Below are positions 10,601 through 19,984 of a stretch of 64,000 nt of DNA, one piece after another. The stretch's first letter is position 1, and each line of letters starts with the position of its first letter. The translations under genes and the position numbers were made by a program. Origin of the DNA: Polynucleobacter asymbioticus (lineage in GTDB: Bacteria > Pseudomonadota > Gammaproteobacteria > Burkholderiales > Burkholderiaceae); assembly GCF_018687575.1 (NCBI RefSeq), contig NZ_CP061297.1:1742821-1806820 (forward strand). The letters run 5' to 3'. The notes under the pieces were generated by a model. That model was not told the DNA's origin. It saw only the letters and a program-made list of their open reading frames with translations, and ran no database searches.

Positions 10601-10716
10601 TGTGGATACTGATTAACTGGCAAAGATCCAACTGCCCTTAAACCAAATACCAAGACGAGTGCACTCACTACCAGCGAGAGTACCGGCCTACGAATAAATA
10701 TGTCAGTCCAATTCAT
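7681..10716 (-). CDS. RND efflux transporter permease subunit (AcrB/MdtB-like)
   Basis: 1011-aa inner-membrane proton-driven pump of the hydrophobe/amphiphile RND family, slightly shorter than AcrB. It starts in typical style (DIFIRRPVLSLVVS) and has two repeats of TM helix plus large periplasmic loop. The TM4 segment ALVLAIGLVVDDAIIVVEN carries the Asp pair of the proton relay, and the second half has GLISKHGILIVEF. Third gene of an outer-membrane factor-adaptor-pump set, 7 bp after the adaptor. Substrate range is unknown; the link to a MarR/quinone-reductase block upstream suggests aromatic or electrophilic compounds (inference). Confidence 0.95.
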   Translation of the reverse strand: MNWTDIFIRRPVLSLVVSALVLVFGLRAVGSLPVNQYPQTQNAIVTITTAYYGADPETIAGFITQPLETAIAQAQGIDYLSSMSVSGLSTITATLKLNYDSNAALTQIQTQISSVKNQLPPQAQQPILTVQIGQSTAAMYMGFYSDDIPNNAITDYLLRVVKPKLDSVDGVQNAEITGGRKFALRAWLDREKMAGLGVGADDVYSAMAANNYLSAVGSTKGDMVAVDLVAGTDLHTLDEFRKLVVKKDGINIVYLDQVATVTMGSEDYNTNVAFSGKRSVFIAIKVAPQANLLDVAERVRAVVPDIQKQLPTGMSGKVVYDSTKFITTSIDEVVATLLEALLIVTVVIYLFLGSARAVAVPVIAMPLSLIGTFFLMQVLGYSINLLTLLALVLAIGLVVDDAIIVVENVDRHMKEGKSPLEASLIAARELGGPILAMTIVLIAVYIPIGFQGGLTGALFTEFAFTLASAVAVSGLIALTLSPMMCSRIFTEEQEASSFVQKIDRIFEKVHHSYQTTLRELLSTWQVIIVMGVILLGGVAYLYATAHSELAPTEDQGIVLMQASGPPNSTVNQMQTYADQIYQISAAEPEYEQMFQITSPTSSFGGVLLKDWDQRSRNATKFQEDMQSKWNAIAGARVAAFQFPALPGAQGLPVQVVINTTESYEQLNEVSQAVLDKARRSGNFFFVDSDLKIDKPQDVLEIDREKVAALGMTQQQVGSALSAALGGGFVNYFSVAGRSYRVIPQVKQVDRLNPDQILDYYIRTPSGQMIQARTIATIKQKVVPQSINHFQQLNSATISGVSTPFISQADLLEFMRQTLKEVAPNGYTMDYAGPSRQFMAESGGFLVTMFFAILIVFLVLAAQFESFRDPIVILVSVPLALFGALIFINLGFTTLNVYTQVGLVTLMGLISKHGILIVEFANELQEAGRSKLDAIVEASSVRLRPILMTTAAMVLGVVPLVIASGAGAAGRQSMGIVIFTGLSIGTLFTLFVVPAMYLFIGADHHQKKFKQQ

Positions 10717-10723
10717 CTAGGAC

Positions 10724-12055
10724 TTATTCCTGTGGCTGTGGGTTTGGTGAATTCGATGGCAACACCTTGTTATTCACAATCAGTGGTGTGCCATTCTTCA
10801 ACTTAAGCTGGCCACTAGTTACAACTGTGTCCCCCTCTTCAACCCCTTTGAGAATCGCCACTTGATCCCCACGCGTTAAACCAGTGGTTACAAAGACTTG
10901 TTGCGCCTCAAGCGCAGGCTTACCCTGCTTATCCTTTTTGCCGGTTGGCTTAGCAATAAAGACTGTCGATCCATATGGGTTATAAGTTACGGCAGTTTGA
11001 GGTAGCGTCAGCAACTTCACTTCATCGCCCAACTTAATATTCACATTGGCAAACATGCCGGGCAAAATCTTTTTATCTGGATTAGCCAGCTGAGCCTCAA
11101 TCTGAATATTGCGGGTATTAGTATCTACTTTAGGACTCACAGCAGTAACCTTGCCAGTAAAGCTTGAGCCCTTAAATGCATCGGTCGTCACTACAATTTC
11201 TTGTCCGACCTGAATCTGCTCCGCATTACTTTGCGGAAGATTAAAGTCCACAAAAATAGGATCTAGGGTTTGGAGGGTAAGCAACTTATCGCCCGGGTTA
11301 ACAAACTGTCCAGGGTTGATCATCACAATACCAACACGACCACTGAAGGGGGCTTTTAGATTCTTCTTGGCCACTAAAGCGGTTTGCTGTTCTACCTGAG
11401 CCTGCTTAGATTTGGCATCTGCTTTACTAGTATCAAATACGTTCTTACTAATAGCCTGAATCTCTAACTGTTGTCTATCACGCTCATTTATTACCTTAGC
11501 CAAATCTGCCAATGCTTTTAAAGAATTGAGTTGCGCAACATCAGAGGCGTCATTCAATTTAATGAGCAAGTCACCCTCTTTCACATCCATGCCGGATTTA
11601 ATGGGTACGTTTTGCACTAGGCCACCAATTTCAGTGCTGAGCTCAACGCCTCTAAATGCACGCACATTACCAACACTAGATAACTTAGGTTGCCATGCTG
11701 TTGTTTCCACCACCATCGTCGAAACCGTTGCTGGAGGTAAACCCATGCCAGCAATGAAATGCTTAATCATGAAAGTCTTGAGTTGATTGAATCCAAATAT
11801 CAAGCCCAATAACAAAAATACGCCACACAACATAATTGTCATGCGTCGACCCAAAGGCGTCATGGATTGCAGCCTGGCATTGGCCTTACTGCGGATGAAG
11901 CGTTCGCGCAAACGTACCCAGAACCCTTTTACCTTTTCCCAAAGTGCAATGAGCTTCTCGCGAAGTTTCCACTCGACAGCCTTCGCACACATCCAAGTCC
12001 ACAAGGCAAGTACTGCCGCAGTTACCTTGGTTTTAATTGTTTCCAGAAGTTTCAT
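10724..12055 (-). CDS. RND efflux periplasmic adaptor subunit
   Basis: 443-aa membrane fusion protein. The core is recognisable: a lipoyl half (VQNVPIKSGMDVKEGD), a shortened alpha-hairpin, the second lipoyl half (KAPFSGRVGIVMINPGQFVNPGD), beta-barrel and membrane-proximal domains. Before the membrane anchor (about residues 72-93) there is an extra 65-70 residue basic, Trp-rich, amphipathic segment not typical of AcrA/MexA. An internal ATG at Met65 would remove it, but its ribosome site is not better. The start overlaps the outer-membrane gene by 23 bp, favouring translational coupling. Confidence 0.9.
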   Translation of the reverse strand: MKLLETIKTKVTAAVLALWTWMCAKAVEWKLREKLIALWEKVKGFWVRLRERFIRSKANARLQSMTPLGRRMTIMLCGVFLLLGLIFGFNQLKTFMIKHFIAGMGLPPATVSTMVVETTAWQPKLSSVGNVRAFRGVELSTEIGGLVQNVPIKSGMDVKEGDLLIKLNDASDVAQLNSLKALADLAKVINERDRQQLEIQAISKNVFDTSKADAKSKQAQVEQQTALVAKKNLKAPFSGRVGIVMINPGQFVNPGDKLLTLQTLDPIFVDFNLPQSNAEQIQVGQEIVVTTDAFKGSSFTGKVTAVSPKVDTNTRNIQIEAQLANPDKKILPGMFANVNIKLGDEVKLLTLPQTAVTYNPYGSTVFIAKPTGKKDKQGKPALEAQQVFVTTGLTRGDQVAILKGVEEGDTVVTSGQLKLKNGTPLIVNNKVLPSNSPNPQPQE

Positions 12056-13568
12056 TTTGATCTTTGTTCGCTATGGCTTTTGGTTGAAAGGCTGGGCCGG
12101 TGCGATTCCACCAACCACCACCCAATGCTGCAAATAAGGCTGCTGTGTCAGAGAATCGAGTTGCTTGTGCAGAAACGGATTTGACTTTAGCAATTTGGTA
12201 TTGATTTTGATAATAGAGAACGGCCAAGTAGCTGGCGGTGCCCAGCTTATATTGCTGCTGGACCAACTCTAGCGTTTCATAAGCATAGCGCTCTGCATCC
12301 GATGCAGACTTCAATGCCTGAGCTCCGGTCTCTAAGGCACGCAGAGAATCTGCCACTTCTTGAAATGCTTTGAGCACAGTCGCTTGATATTGAAAAACTG
12401 CTTGTTCGTAATTGGCCATGGCGCCACGGCGTTGCGCTAATAGCTGCCCACCCTGAAAGAGTGGCTGAAAGATCCCCCCAGCAATCGACCATAGCGTCGC
12501 GTTTGGCCCAAAGAGGGCTGCACTAGTTAGGGCTGCAGAGCCAATTGCGCCAGTAATATTAAATTGCGGCAATAAATTAGCAGTGGCTACTCCCACCAAA
12601 GCATTGGTAGCCTTGAGTTGTGCCTCTGCTGCACGCACATCCGGACGCTGGCGCACCAAGCTTGATGGCACGGAGAGTGGTAGCTTCTCTGGCAAATGCA
12701 AAGACTTCAAGTCGAACTGGGTGATGTTGGCATTACTGGGCAACTCACCAACCAATACCGCTAATTGATTTCGTGCAAATGATAGATTGCGTTCGTAAGT
12801 AAATAAATCTACTTGCGAGTTAGAAACTAAAGTTCTTTGTGATGTCACATCCACTCGAGAAACTGTACCAATCACCAATTGCTTCTCTGTTACTTCAGCC
12901 AAATTCGTTTGCGCCTTCAGAATTTCTTCTGTGGCCTGCATCTGCGCACGTAAAGCAGCTTCACGTACAGCACTGGTCACAATATTCGCCGTCAGGGAAA
13001 GGTATGCACCTTCTAGCTGAAACTGTGCAATCTCCGCTTGCGCTCTCGCACCTTCAACTGCGCGGCGAGCACCACCAAATACATCGAGCTTGTAGGTAAC
13101 GTTTACAGAAGCGTTGTAGAGGTTGTAGGTATCAGAACCATACGGTAAGCCATAAATACCGGCTGGCTGTAACTGCCGAGAGGTACCACCATTCAAACCA
13201 ATCGCCGGAAAGTACTGCCCACCAATTTGTGCGCTGACATTTTCTTGGCTGGCACGTAGCGCAGCATCAGCTGCCCCTAAATTGGGATTTTGCTGCAAGG
13301 CTTTTTTAATGAGTACATCGAGCTCTGGAGATTTAAATAACTCCCACCATTGAGCCTCAATATCGGCGCCCTCAATAAACTCTTGATCTGTTCCGCCGGG
13401 CACACCAGGTGCAGTGGCTAACTTCTGTGAGAGAGTCTTCTCTGTATATCTTGATGTATTTGGAGCATCAGGTTGTTTGAAGTCTGGACCCACCGCGCAT
13501 GCAGAAAGGAATCCCGCAAAAACAAGCGGAAGCCAACGCAAACTAGAGAAATCTTTGGAGCCGAGCAT
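12033..13568 (-). CDS. Efflux outer-membrane lipoprotein (OprM/NodT family)
   Basis: TolC-like outer-membrane factor of the NodT lipoprotein type, about 511 aa. The signal peptide ends in LSACAVGPDF, with the lipidated Cys near residue 24. Two tandem OEP repeats of helices and beta strands follow; SLVRQRPDVRAAEAQL marks the second repeat. The ATG at 13568 is chosen; a TTG at 13580 is also in frame but lies only 3 nt from the AAGGA. First gene of the pump operon, 131 bp after the pirin gene on the same strand, leaving room for its own promoter. Confidence 0.92.
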   Translation of the reverse strand: MLGSKDFSSLRWLPLVFAGFLSACAVGPDFKQPDAPNTSRYTEKTLSQKLATAPGVPGGTDQEFIEGADIEAQWWELFKSPELDVLIKKALQQNPNLGAADAALRASQENVSAQIGGQYFPAIGLNGGTSRQLQPAGIYGLPYGSDTYNLYNASVNVTYKLDVFGGARRAVEGARAQAEIAQFQLEGAYLSLTANIVTSAVREAALRAQMQATEEILKAQTNLAEVTEKQLVIGTVSRVDVTSQRTLVSNSQVDLFTYERNLSFARNQLAVLVGELPSNANITQFDLKSLHLPEKLPLSVPSSLVRQRPDVRAAEAQLKATNALVGVATANLLPQFNITGAIGSAALTSAALFGPNATLWSIAGGIFQPLFQGGQLLAQRRGAMANYEQAVFQYQATVLKAFQEVADSLRALETGAQALKSASDAERYAYETLELVQQQYKLGTASYLAVLYYQNQYQIAKVKSVSAQATRFSDTAALFAALGGGWWNRTGPAFQPKAIANKDQNETSGNN

Positions 13569-13711
13569 GAGTTGTGACAAATATCCTTTTCTTCACTTGC
13601 TATTAGAACACAGTTTTACCAGTGATTTTTTGTAACATATTGATTTAATTGGTTATTTTCTTGTACACAGCCAAACAAAGAAGTCAAATGGAATTTTGAT
13701 GCTGTTGATTT

Positions 13712-14578
13712 TTAATGGGCAATTCTTCCAAAGCTGCCGCTATTGAAATCCTGCATTGCCTGAGCAATCTCTTCCTTGGTGTTCATGACAAATGGACCGT
13801 ACCCAACGATGGGCTCATTAATCGGCTCACCACTCAACAGCAAGGCAATCGAGTCCTCGAGCACATTGACTTGAATATCTTGACCCTGGTTACTAAACAT
13901 CAGCATCTGAGCGTCTTTAGCCACTGCACCTTCACCTGCTTCAATAGCGCCCTTCAGCACCACTAGAGAAGTATTCCAGCCCTCAGGCACAGGAATGCTT
14001 GTTGAGCCCTTCTTCAACTTGAGGTCAATGACATTCATAGGGGTAAAGGTATGCGCAGGCCCCTCATGACCATCAAACGTCCCAGCAATGATGCGCGCTT
14101 TTCCTGCACCATTATTCAAATCAATTTCTGGAATCTGCTTGTCCAAAATGGCTTGGTAGCCTGGCTCAGTCATTTTGAGTTTTGCGGGGAGATTTACCCA
14201 CAATTGCACCATTTCTAAAGTTCCACCATTTTTGGCAAAGTCTTCAGAATGAAACTCTTCATGCAAGATGCCAGAACCAGCAGTCATCCACTGCACATCG
14301 CCGGGACCAATCACTCCGCCTTGACCTGTGGAATCCTTGTGAGCCACTTCGCCTTCATACACAATGGTGACCGTTTCAAAACCGCGATGAGGATGTGAGC
14401 CCACACCCTTACGATCTGTTGTTGAGGGGAACTGTGCTGGACCCGCATAATCCAACATTAAGAATGGACTCATTTGCTTTCCCAGATCTTGATAGAAGAA
14501 CAAGGTACGCACTGGAAAGCCATCGCCCACCCAATGACCTCGATCATTACCTTGTATGCCAATGAGTTTTTTCATCAT
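13712..14578 (-). CDS. Pirin family protein
   Basis: 288-aa bicupin protein. The N-terminal cupin has the pirin signature HPHRGFETVTIVYEGEVAHKD, with metal-binding His residues, and the GDVQWMTAGSGILHEE segment supplies the remaining His and Glu ligands. Bacterial pirins such as YhhW can have quercetinase activity or act in redox regulation. Its place directly behind a MarR regulator and a flavodoxin-type reductase suggests a role in the response to quinones or phenolics (inference). Confidence 0.92.
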   Translation of the reverse strand: MMKKLIGIQGNDRGHWVGDGFPVRTLFFYQDLGKQMSPFLMLDYAGPAQFPSTTDRKGVGSHPHRGFETVTIVYEGEVAHKDSTGQGGVIGPGDVQWMTAGSGILHEEFHSEDFAKNGGTLEMVQLWVNLPAKLKMTEPGYQAILDKQIPEIDLNNGAGKARIIAGTFDGHEGPAHTFTPMNVIDLKLKKGSTSIPVPEGWNTSLVVLKGAIEAGEGAVAKDAQMLMFSNQGQDIQVNVLEDSIALLLSGEPINEPIVGYGPFVMNTKEEIAQAMQDFNSGSFGRIAH

Positions 14579-14605
14579 CCCCCCAATTTTTCAGAAAATA
14601 AATTC

Positions 14606-15163
14606 TTACTTTGCTTTTAGTTCGCCAGCAATCTTTGCAATACGCTCGCCATAGAGACGTGCAGTTTCTAAGTCGCCCACATTCACTTCATCAGCACTTG
14701 CATCTGAAGGTGTTTGCATCATTGCGCCAGCAGATGAACCAACATAGTTCACATCATCACGCTTCGCTGCTTTCGAATTGGAGGGCATCAAACCAGTGCC
14801 CACCCAAACACCTGAATGCTGCATTGCTAGCGTAAAAAAGTAATGCAAGGTGGAATGCTTATCACCGTTCATCGTTGCAGAATTTGTGAAGCCGCCAAAT
14901 ACTTTATCTTTCCACTGCTGTGAAAACCATTGCTTAGAGCTAGCATCAGCGAACTTCTTAAACTGCCAGCTCACAGTACCCATGTAGGTTGGTGAGCCAA
15001 ATACGATGGCATCAGCATTATTTAAAACTTCCCACTGTGCATCAGTGATATTGCCTTCAGCATCAATGGCTATCAATGTCCCATTTGCACCCTTAGCAAG
15101 GGCCTCAGCTTGTTTAACTGTGTGGCCATAACCACTATGAAATACAACGGCTACTTTAGTCAT
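14606..15163 (-). CDS. Flavodoxin family protein, WrbA/quinone-reductase-like
   Basis: FMN-binding flavodoxin-fold protein of 185 aa from the preferred start. Motifs are HSGYGHTVKQAE (phosphate loop), FGSPTYMGTVSWQFK (isoalloxazine contact) and GGFTNSATMNG. WrbA relatives reduce quinones by two electrons and so avoid semiquinone radicals. AGGA lies 8 nt before the ATG at 15163 but only 2 nt before the ATG at 15169, which decides the start. Two nt separate it from the end of the MarR gene, so the two are co-transcribed. Confidence 0.88.
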   Translation of the reverse strand: MTKVAVVFHSGYGHTVKQAEALAKGANGTLIAIDAEGNITDAQWEVLNNADAIVFGSPTYMGTVSWQFKKFADASSKQWFSQQWKDKVFGGFTNSATMNGDKHSTLHYFFTLAMQHSGVWVGTGLMPSNSKAAKRDDVNYVGSSAGAMMQTPSDASADEVNVGDLETARLYGERIAKIAGELKAK

Positions 15164-15165
15164 GA

Positions 15166-15588
15166 TCATTTCCTTTGAAAAATTGTTTTAACTTCTTTTA
15201 ACACCGTTACTGCTTGCTCTAATTCTTTCTTGCCGAGCTTCCCGAAAGCTTTGCCGAGATACTCAACATGCTCCGGAAATACTTTCTTAAATAACTTATC
15301 GCCCGATTTGGAGAGGGCAATCTTATAGCTTCGGCCATCGTCAGTATTCATCAACTTTTCTATCAGCCCTTTATCTTCTAGGCGCTCAAGAACGCCTGTC
15401 ATGGTTCCCTTAGAGACCAGCGTCTTCTCGCCCAGCTCCTTGCAAGTCATTGGCGGCTGATTGCCCAAAGTCGCGACAATATCGAACTGGGTAATAGTTA
15501 AACCCATCTCTTTGATATGCACCGCAGAATAGCCCTCAAATGCCTGATATGCCTGAACCAACTCCTTAACAAGCGATAGGTGATTCAT
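15166..15588 (-). CDS. MarR family transcriptional regulator
   Basis: 140-aa winged-helix protein: QFDIVATLGNQPPMTCKELGEKTLVSKGTMTGVLERLEDKGLIEK is split here as helix-turn-helix (ELGEKTLVSKGTMTG) plus wing (DGRSYKIALSKSG). It heads the block with the flavodoxin-like reductase and pirin. Its promoter contains an inverted repeat exactly in the spacer, the classical arrangement for autorepression by MarR proteins that are released by phenolic or quinone ligands. No ligand can be inferred from the sequence. GAGG precedes the ATG. Confidence 0.92.
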   Translation of the reverse strand: MNHLSLVKELVQAYQAFEGYSAVHIKEMGLTITQFDIVATLGNQPPMTCKELGEKTLVSKGTMTGVLERLEDKGLIEKLMNTDDGRSYKIALSKSGDKLFKKVFPEHVEYLGKAFGKLGKKELEQAVTVLKEVKTIFQRK

Positions 15589-15615
15589 TTAGTTACCTCA
15601 ATTTAGTCTGTATAC

Positions 15616-15649
15616 GTACTATTTTAGTACTAGTTCGTACTAATTGCAA
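15616..15649 (-). promoter_or_regulatory. Promoter and probable MarR operator of the marR-reductase-pirin block
   Basis: On the minus strand a -35 TTGCAA (15649-15644) and -10 TAAAAT (15626-15621) are separated by exactly 17 nt. The spacer is contained in the perfect inverted repeat TTAGTAC-tagttc-GTACTAA (15624-15643, plus-strand reading). A second, overlapping repeat GTACTA-ttt-TAGTAC (15616-15630) covers the -10. A repressor bound here would block RNA polymerase. A lone TTTAGTACG half-site is at about 15700. Confidence 0.7.
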
Positions 15650-15745
15650 GGACTTACGAAATTTAAGGGCATAAATCCAGCGAATTCGCTTCCGCCTGGT
15701 TTAGTACGCCTACAAAAAGTTTAGGATGCATCCACCCCAGAGGAA

Positions 15746-17578
15746 TTACTCGACCGTAACGCTCTTCGCGAGATTACGTGGCTTATCGACATCAGTGCCT
15801 AGGGCGCAGGCTGTGTGATACGCCAAGAGCTGTAATGGAACAACGTGCAGGATTGGGGATAGATTGCCATAGTGCTCAGGCAAGCGAATCACATTGATGC
15901 CTTCGCTACTAGCAATCTCAGTATCTTGGTCGGCAAAGACATATAACTTACCGCCTCGTGCCTTTACTTCCTGCATATTGGATTTGAGCTTCTCCAATAA
16001 ATCATCCTTAGGCGCTACGGTAACAACTGGCATCTTTTCAGTAACGAGCGCAAGAGGACCATGCTTTAACTCACCAGCTGGGTAGGCCTCAGCATGAATG
16101 TACGAAATCTCTTTCAACTTAAGCGCGCCTTCAAGGGCAATTGGGTAATGCATACCGCGCCCGAGGAACAAAGCGTTTTCACATTTAGCAAATCCTGTAC
16201 TCCAAGCCATGATCTGAGGCTCAAGTGCGAGTACTGCATGCAAGGCTTTTGGCAAATGGCGCAAGTCACGCAAGAGCTCTTTCTCTTGCTCAGGACTCAC
16301 CTTGCCTGCGCGTTTAGCTAAGGAAACAGCCAACAGATAAAGCGCAACTAATTGAGTTGTAAATGCTTTAGTGGAGGCTACGCCAATCTCGGTACCAGCC
16401 TTGGTCAAGAAACTCCAATTTGTTTCGCGAACCATTGCACTGGAAGCCACGTTACAAATTGCGAGAGTGTATTGATGACCTAAGGACTGTGCGTGACGTA
16501 ATGCCGCCAAAGTATCGGCAGTCTCGCCGGACTGAGAAACCACCACAATTAAGGTATTTGGATTAGGAACCGTGGTGCGATAACGATACTCACTGGCAAT
16601 CTCAACTTGGGTCGGAATGCCAGCCAAATCCTCTAACCAGTATTTAGCAACACAGGCGGAGTAGTAGCTAGTACCGCAAGCTAAGATCAAAATTTGATCG
16701 AACTTTTTCCACTGCTCAGGATCGGCATGAAAGAGTTCCGGTCCAAAACTAGCAATATTGGCAAGCGTGTCACCAATTGCTCTGGGCTGCTCAAAAATTT
16801 CTTTTTGCATGTAATGCTGATAAGGGCCTAGATCGACTGAATCAGCCTGAGCAGGCATGGGCTTTTGCTCACGCTGTGCTGTCTTGCCCGCTTGATCAAT
16901 GATCTCAACACTCTCCGCCTTGAGAATAGCAACATCACCCTCCTCGAGATACATCATCGAATGTGCGCGACCAGCCAAAGCTAGCGCATCAGATGCGAGG
17001 AAGTTTTCATTTTCACCAAGAGCTACTACCAGTGGAGAGCCAACGCGCGCCCCGACCAAAACATCTGGGCGATCCTGTGCAATCACACCAATTGCATAAG
17101 CACCATGAAGGCGCGGTAATACAGAACGAACTGATGCAACCAAATCCGCTTGATTGCTAGCTACATAAGCTTGATGAATTAAATGTGCAATCACTTCAGT
17201 ATCCGTCTCTGAGGAAAATACATAACCTACAGATTTCAGCTCAGTGCGCAGTGATTCGTAGTTTTCAATAATGCCGTTATGAACAACAGCAATCAATCCA
17301 CCAGAGATATGAGGATGTGCATTTTGTGTATCTGGCTTACCGTGAGTTGCCCAGCGTGTATGCGCAATTCCTAAGGTGCCATGAAAATCTTTGCCCTGCT
17401 CTGCCAACTCAGAAACACGGGCAGTGGTACGAGCGCGCTCAATCGGGTGCTTAGTATCATCACCGTTAATTACGGCAAAACCACAAGAATCATAGCCACG
17501 ATATTCAAGGCGACGCAGGCCTTCGATCAATACCTCAACAATATTCTTGCGCGATGCTGCGCCAACAATTCCGCACAT
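15746..17578 (-). CDS. glmS: Glutamine-fructose-6-phosphate aminotransferase
   Basis: 610 aa, full length. Makes glucosamine-6-phosphate from fructose-6-phosphate and glutamine, the first step to UDP-GlcNAc for peptidoglycan and LPS. The N-terminal Ntn-type glutaminase has the catalytic Cys directly after Met (MCGIVGA) and the [11 protein letters not shown] motif. The C-terminal isomerase has two SIS domains ([17 protein letters not shown]) and ends with KSVTVE. Its ATG shares one base with the stop of glmU (TAATG), so both enzymes of the pathway are coupled. No glmS ribozyme leader is possible in this arrangement. Confidence 0.97.
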   Translation of the reverse strand: MCGIVGAASRKNIVEVLIEGLRRLEYRGYDSCGFAVINGDDTKHPIERARTTARVSELAEQGKDFHGTLGIAHTRWATHGKPDTQNAHPHISGGLIAVVHNGIIENYESLRTELKSVGYVFSSETDTEVIAHLIHQAYVASNQADLVASVRSVLPRLHGAYAIGVIAQDRPDVLVGARVGSPLVVALGENENFLASDALALAGRAHSMMYLEEGDVAILKAESVEIIDQAGKTAQREQKPMPAQADSVDLGPYQHYMQKEIFEQPRAIGDTLANIASFGPELFHADPEQWKKFDQILILACGTSYYSACVAKYWLEDLAGIPTQVEIASEYRYRTTVPNPNTLIVVVSQSGETADTLAALRHAQSLGHQYTLAICNVASSAMVRETNWSFLTKAGTEIGVASTKAFTTQLVALYLLAVSLAKRAGKVSPEQEKELLRDLRHLPKALHAVLALEPQIMAWSTGFAKCENALFLGRGMHYPIALEGALKLKEISYIHAEAYPAGELKHGPLALVTEKMPVVTVAPKDDLLEKLKSNMQEVKARGGKLYVFADQDTEIASSEGINVIRLPEHYGNLSPILHVVPLQLLAYHTACALGTDVDKPRNLAKSVTVE

Positions 17579-19053
17579 TATTTTTTAGCCTTCACGGATT
17601 TTTTGGCGGCTACTTTCTTTGTCGCTAACTGCTTATCAGCTACTTTCTTTTCCTTCTTTACTGGGCGTTGCCACTGTAAAGAGATTTGCTTAGCGCGCGA
17701 CACGGTAAGTTGGTTAGGAGGCGCATCCTTAGTCAGAGTCGTGCCCGCACCCAATGTGGCGCCACGACCAACACGCACTGGGGCAACCAACTGAGTATCC
17801 GAACCAATGAATACATCGTCCTCAATAATGGTTTGGTGCTTATTCACACCATCGTAGTTACAAGTAATCGTACCTGCGCCGATATTAACTCTAGAGCCCA
17901 CAATCGAATCACCCACATAGGCCAAGTGATTAGCTTTACTGTTAGCGGCAATCTTGCTGTTCTTCACTTCGACAAAGTTGCCAATATGGACATCATTGGA
18001 CAAATCTGCGCCAGGTCGTAAACGTGCGTATGGCCCAATCAGAGAATTTGCCCCAACCTGAGCTCCGTCGATATGGCTGTATGGGTGAATGGTGACATTC
18101 TTACCAATCACGCTATTACGAATGATGCAGTACGGCCCTACTTTTGTGCCGGCGGCCAAAGTGACGCAACCTTCAAATACACAACCTACATCAATGAAGA
18201 CATCAGTACCGCACTCCAGCGTTCCACGGATATCGATGCGTGCTGGATCGGTCAAAGAAACGCCAGCATCCATTAATACATTCGCTTGATTGAGCTGATG
18301 GACTCGCTCTAATGCCGCCAACTGATCACGACTGTTAACACCAACCGTCTCATATTCAGCATCGGCTTGCGCAGTGCGAATAGGCACACCATCCTTTACT
18401 GCCATCGCAATGACATCAGTTAAGTAGTATTCACCTTGAGCATTACTAGCCCGTAAAGCCTTCAACCATTTCTTCAGTGAGTTTGTTGGCAGCACCATAA
18501 TGCCGGTATTGATTTCTTGAATACGCTTTTGCTCATGCGTTGCATCTTTTTCTTCAACAATCTCTTTTACGGAGCCATCGATATCTCGCACGATGCGACC
18601 GTAGCCCGTTGGATTACTCAAGTTTTGGGTTAGCAGCGCTAATGCAGAATCTTGGCCACGCACACCATCAGCCAATTTGGCCAATTTAGAGAGTGTTTTC
18701 TTACTTGTCAGAGGTACATCGCCATACAGAACCAAAGTAGGCTCATTCACATCGAGCTTAGGCAAGGCTTGTAATAAGGCGTGGCCTGTTCCCTTTTGCT
18801 CAGCCTGTAATGCAGTGCCCACTTTGCCAAATCGATAATCCTGCTCGTTAGCTATTTGAATAAATTCTTTAACATCGGCTGCGCCGTGACCAATAACAAC
18901 GATGGGGCCAGTTTTAGCGCTCTTACCTTGTAAATCTAGGGCTGTATTGAGAACATGCTGGAGAAGGGGTTTCCCGGCCAAGGTTTGAAGAACCTTGGGT
19001 AATGCGGACTTCATCCGCTTTCCCTGCCCAGCAGCCAAAATAACGATGTTCAT
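17578..19053 (-). CDS. glmU: Bifunctional UDP-GlcNAc pyrophosphorylase / GlcN-1-P acetyltransferase
   Basis: 491 aa. The N-terminal nucleotidyltransferase has [18 protein letters not shown] and YGDVPL; the C-terminal left-handed beta-helix acetyltransferase has the hexapeptide repeats and the [11 protein letters not shown] segment. It is longer than most GlmU because of a Lys/Ala-rich tail of about 25 residues ([15 protein letters not shown]). It overlaps ttcA upstream by 4 bp and glmS downstream by 1 bp. Confidence 0.96.
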   Translation of the reverse strand: MNIVILAAGQGKRMKSALPKVLQTLAGKPLLQHVLNTALDLQGKSAKTGPIVVIGHGAADVKEFIQIANEQDYRFGKVGTALQAEQKGTGHALLQALPKLDVNEPTLVLYGDVPLTSKKTLSKLAKLADGVRGQDSALALLTQNLSNPTGYGRIVRDIDGSVKEIVEEKDATHEQKRIQEINTGIMVLPTNSLKKWLKALRASNAQGEYYLTDVIAMAVKDGVPIRTAQADAEYETVGVNSRDQLAALERVHQLNQANVLMDAGVSLTDPARIDIRGTLECGTDVFIDVGCVFEGCVTLAAGTKVGPYCIIRNSVIGKNVTIHPYSHIDGAQVGANSLIGPYARLRPGADLSNDVHIGNFVEVKNSKIAANSKANHLAYVGDSIVGSRVNIGAGTITCNYDGVNKHQTIIEDDVFIGSDTQLVAPVRVGRGATLGAGTTLTKDAPPNQLTVSRAKQISLQWQRPVKKEKKVADKQLATKKVAAKKSVKAKK

Positions 19054-19958
19054 ATGGAGGGATTATAAGACCCCTGAATGAGTGTTCCACAGGCTATTTC
19101 ATCGATTTCAGTCTCGTCAATTGCCTTATCGCCAACCGATCTTGCGGCAATACCCGATAGCTCTGTAGAAATCTCCAGATTCTTGAAGTCAAAGGCCTCG
19201 CCATCCATTAAATGGGATGGCACGATGTGGTGCATTGAACGAAAGAGATTCTCGACGCGCCCTGGATGCTTCTTCTCCCACTCGCGCAACATCTCTTTCA
19301 TGGCGCCACGCTGTAAATTAGGCTGACTGCCGCATAGATTGCACGGAATAATGGGGAAGTTCATATCAACCGCATAACGTTCAAGCAACTTTTCAGGAAC
19401 ATATGCGAGTGGACGAATCACAATATGCTTACCGTCATCTGATCGTAGCTTTGGCGGCATGCCTTTGAGCTTGCCTGCAAAGAACATATTCAGCATCAAT
19501 GTTTCTAAGATGTCATCACGGTGGTGACCCAAGGCAATCTTTGTTGCACCCAGCTCGTCTGCCACGCGATACAAAATTCCACGACGCAAACGAGAGCAAA
19601 GACCGCAGGTAGTTTTACCTTCTGGAATGACACGCTTGACGATGCTATAGGTATCTTGGTTTTCAATATGGTATTGAACACCCAAAGCTTTTAAATAGTT
19701 CGGCAAAATCTCTGCCGGGAAGCCTGGTTGCTTCTGATCCAAATTGACAGCAACGATTTCAAAATCAATTGGGGCGCGCTCGCGAAGCTTCAGAAGAATA
19801 TCGAGCATGGCGTAACTATCTTTACCGCCTGACAAGCAAACCATCACCTTGTCACCATCCTCGATCATGCCAAAGTCTCCGATCGCTTGACCAACCAAAC
19901 GACAGAGCTTTTTCTCTAGCTTGTTTTCTTCGAAGACTACTTTACGGATATCACTCAT
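19050..19958 (-). CDS. ttcA: tRNA 2-thiocytidine biosynthesis protein TtcA
   Basis: 302-aa PP-loop ATPase that thiolates cytidine 32 in certain tRNAs. The loop is [13 protein letters not shown] near residue 44. The two CxxC motifs that hold the Fe-S cluster in this family are present ([10 protein letters not shown] and CNLCGSQ). It ends 4 bp inside glmU and starts 26 bp after folB, in the same minus-strand run. Confidence 0.95.
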   Translation of the reverse strand: MSDIRKVVFEENKLEKKLCRLVGQAIGDFGMIEDGDKVMVCLSGGKDSYAMLDILLKLRERAPIDFEIVAVNLDQKQPGFPAEILPNYLKALGVQYHIENQDTYSIVKRVIPEGKTTCGLCSRLRRGILYRVADELGATKIALGHHRDDILETLMLNMFFAGKLKGMPPKLRSDDGKHIVIRPLAYVPEKLLERYAVDMNFPIIPCNLCGSQPNLQRGAMKEMLREWEKKHPGRVENLFRSMHHIVPSHLMDGEAFDFKNLEISTELSGIAARSVGDKAIDETEIDEIACGTLIQGSYNPSI

Positions 19959-19984
19959 AGCTGCTAAATTTTTCTGGATTCTCT

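Noticed and set aside
15720..15745. GGATGCATCC palindrome after glmS as terminator
   Set aside because: Ten bases with no loop or T run; no convincing glmS terminator seen.
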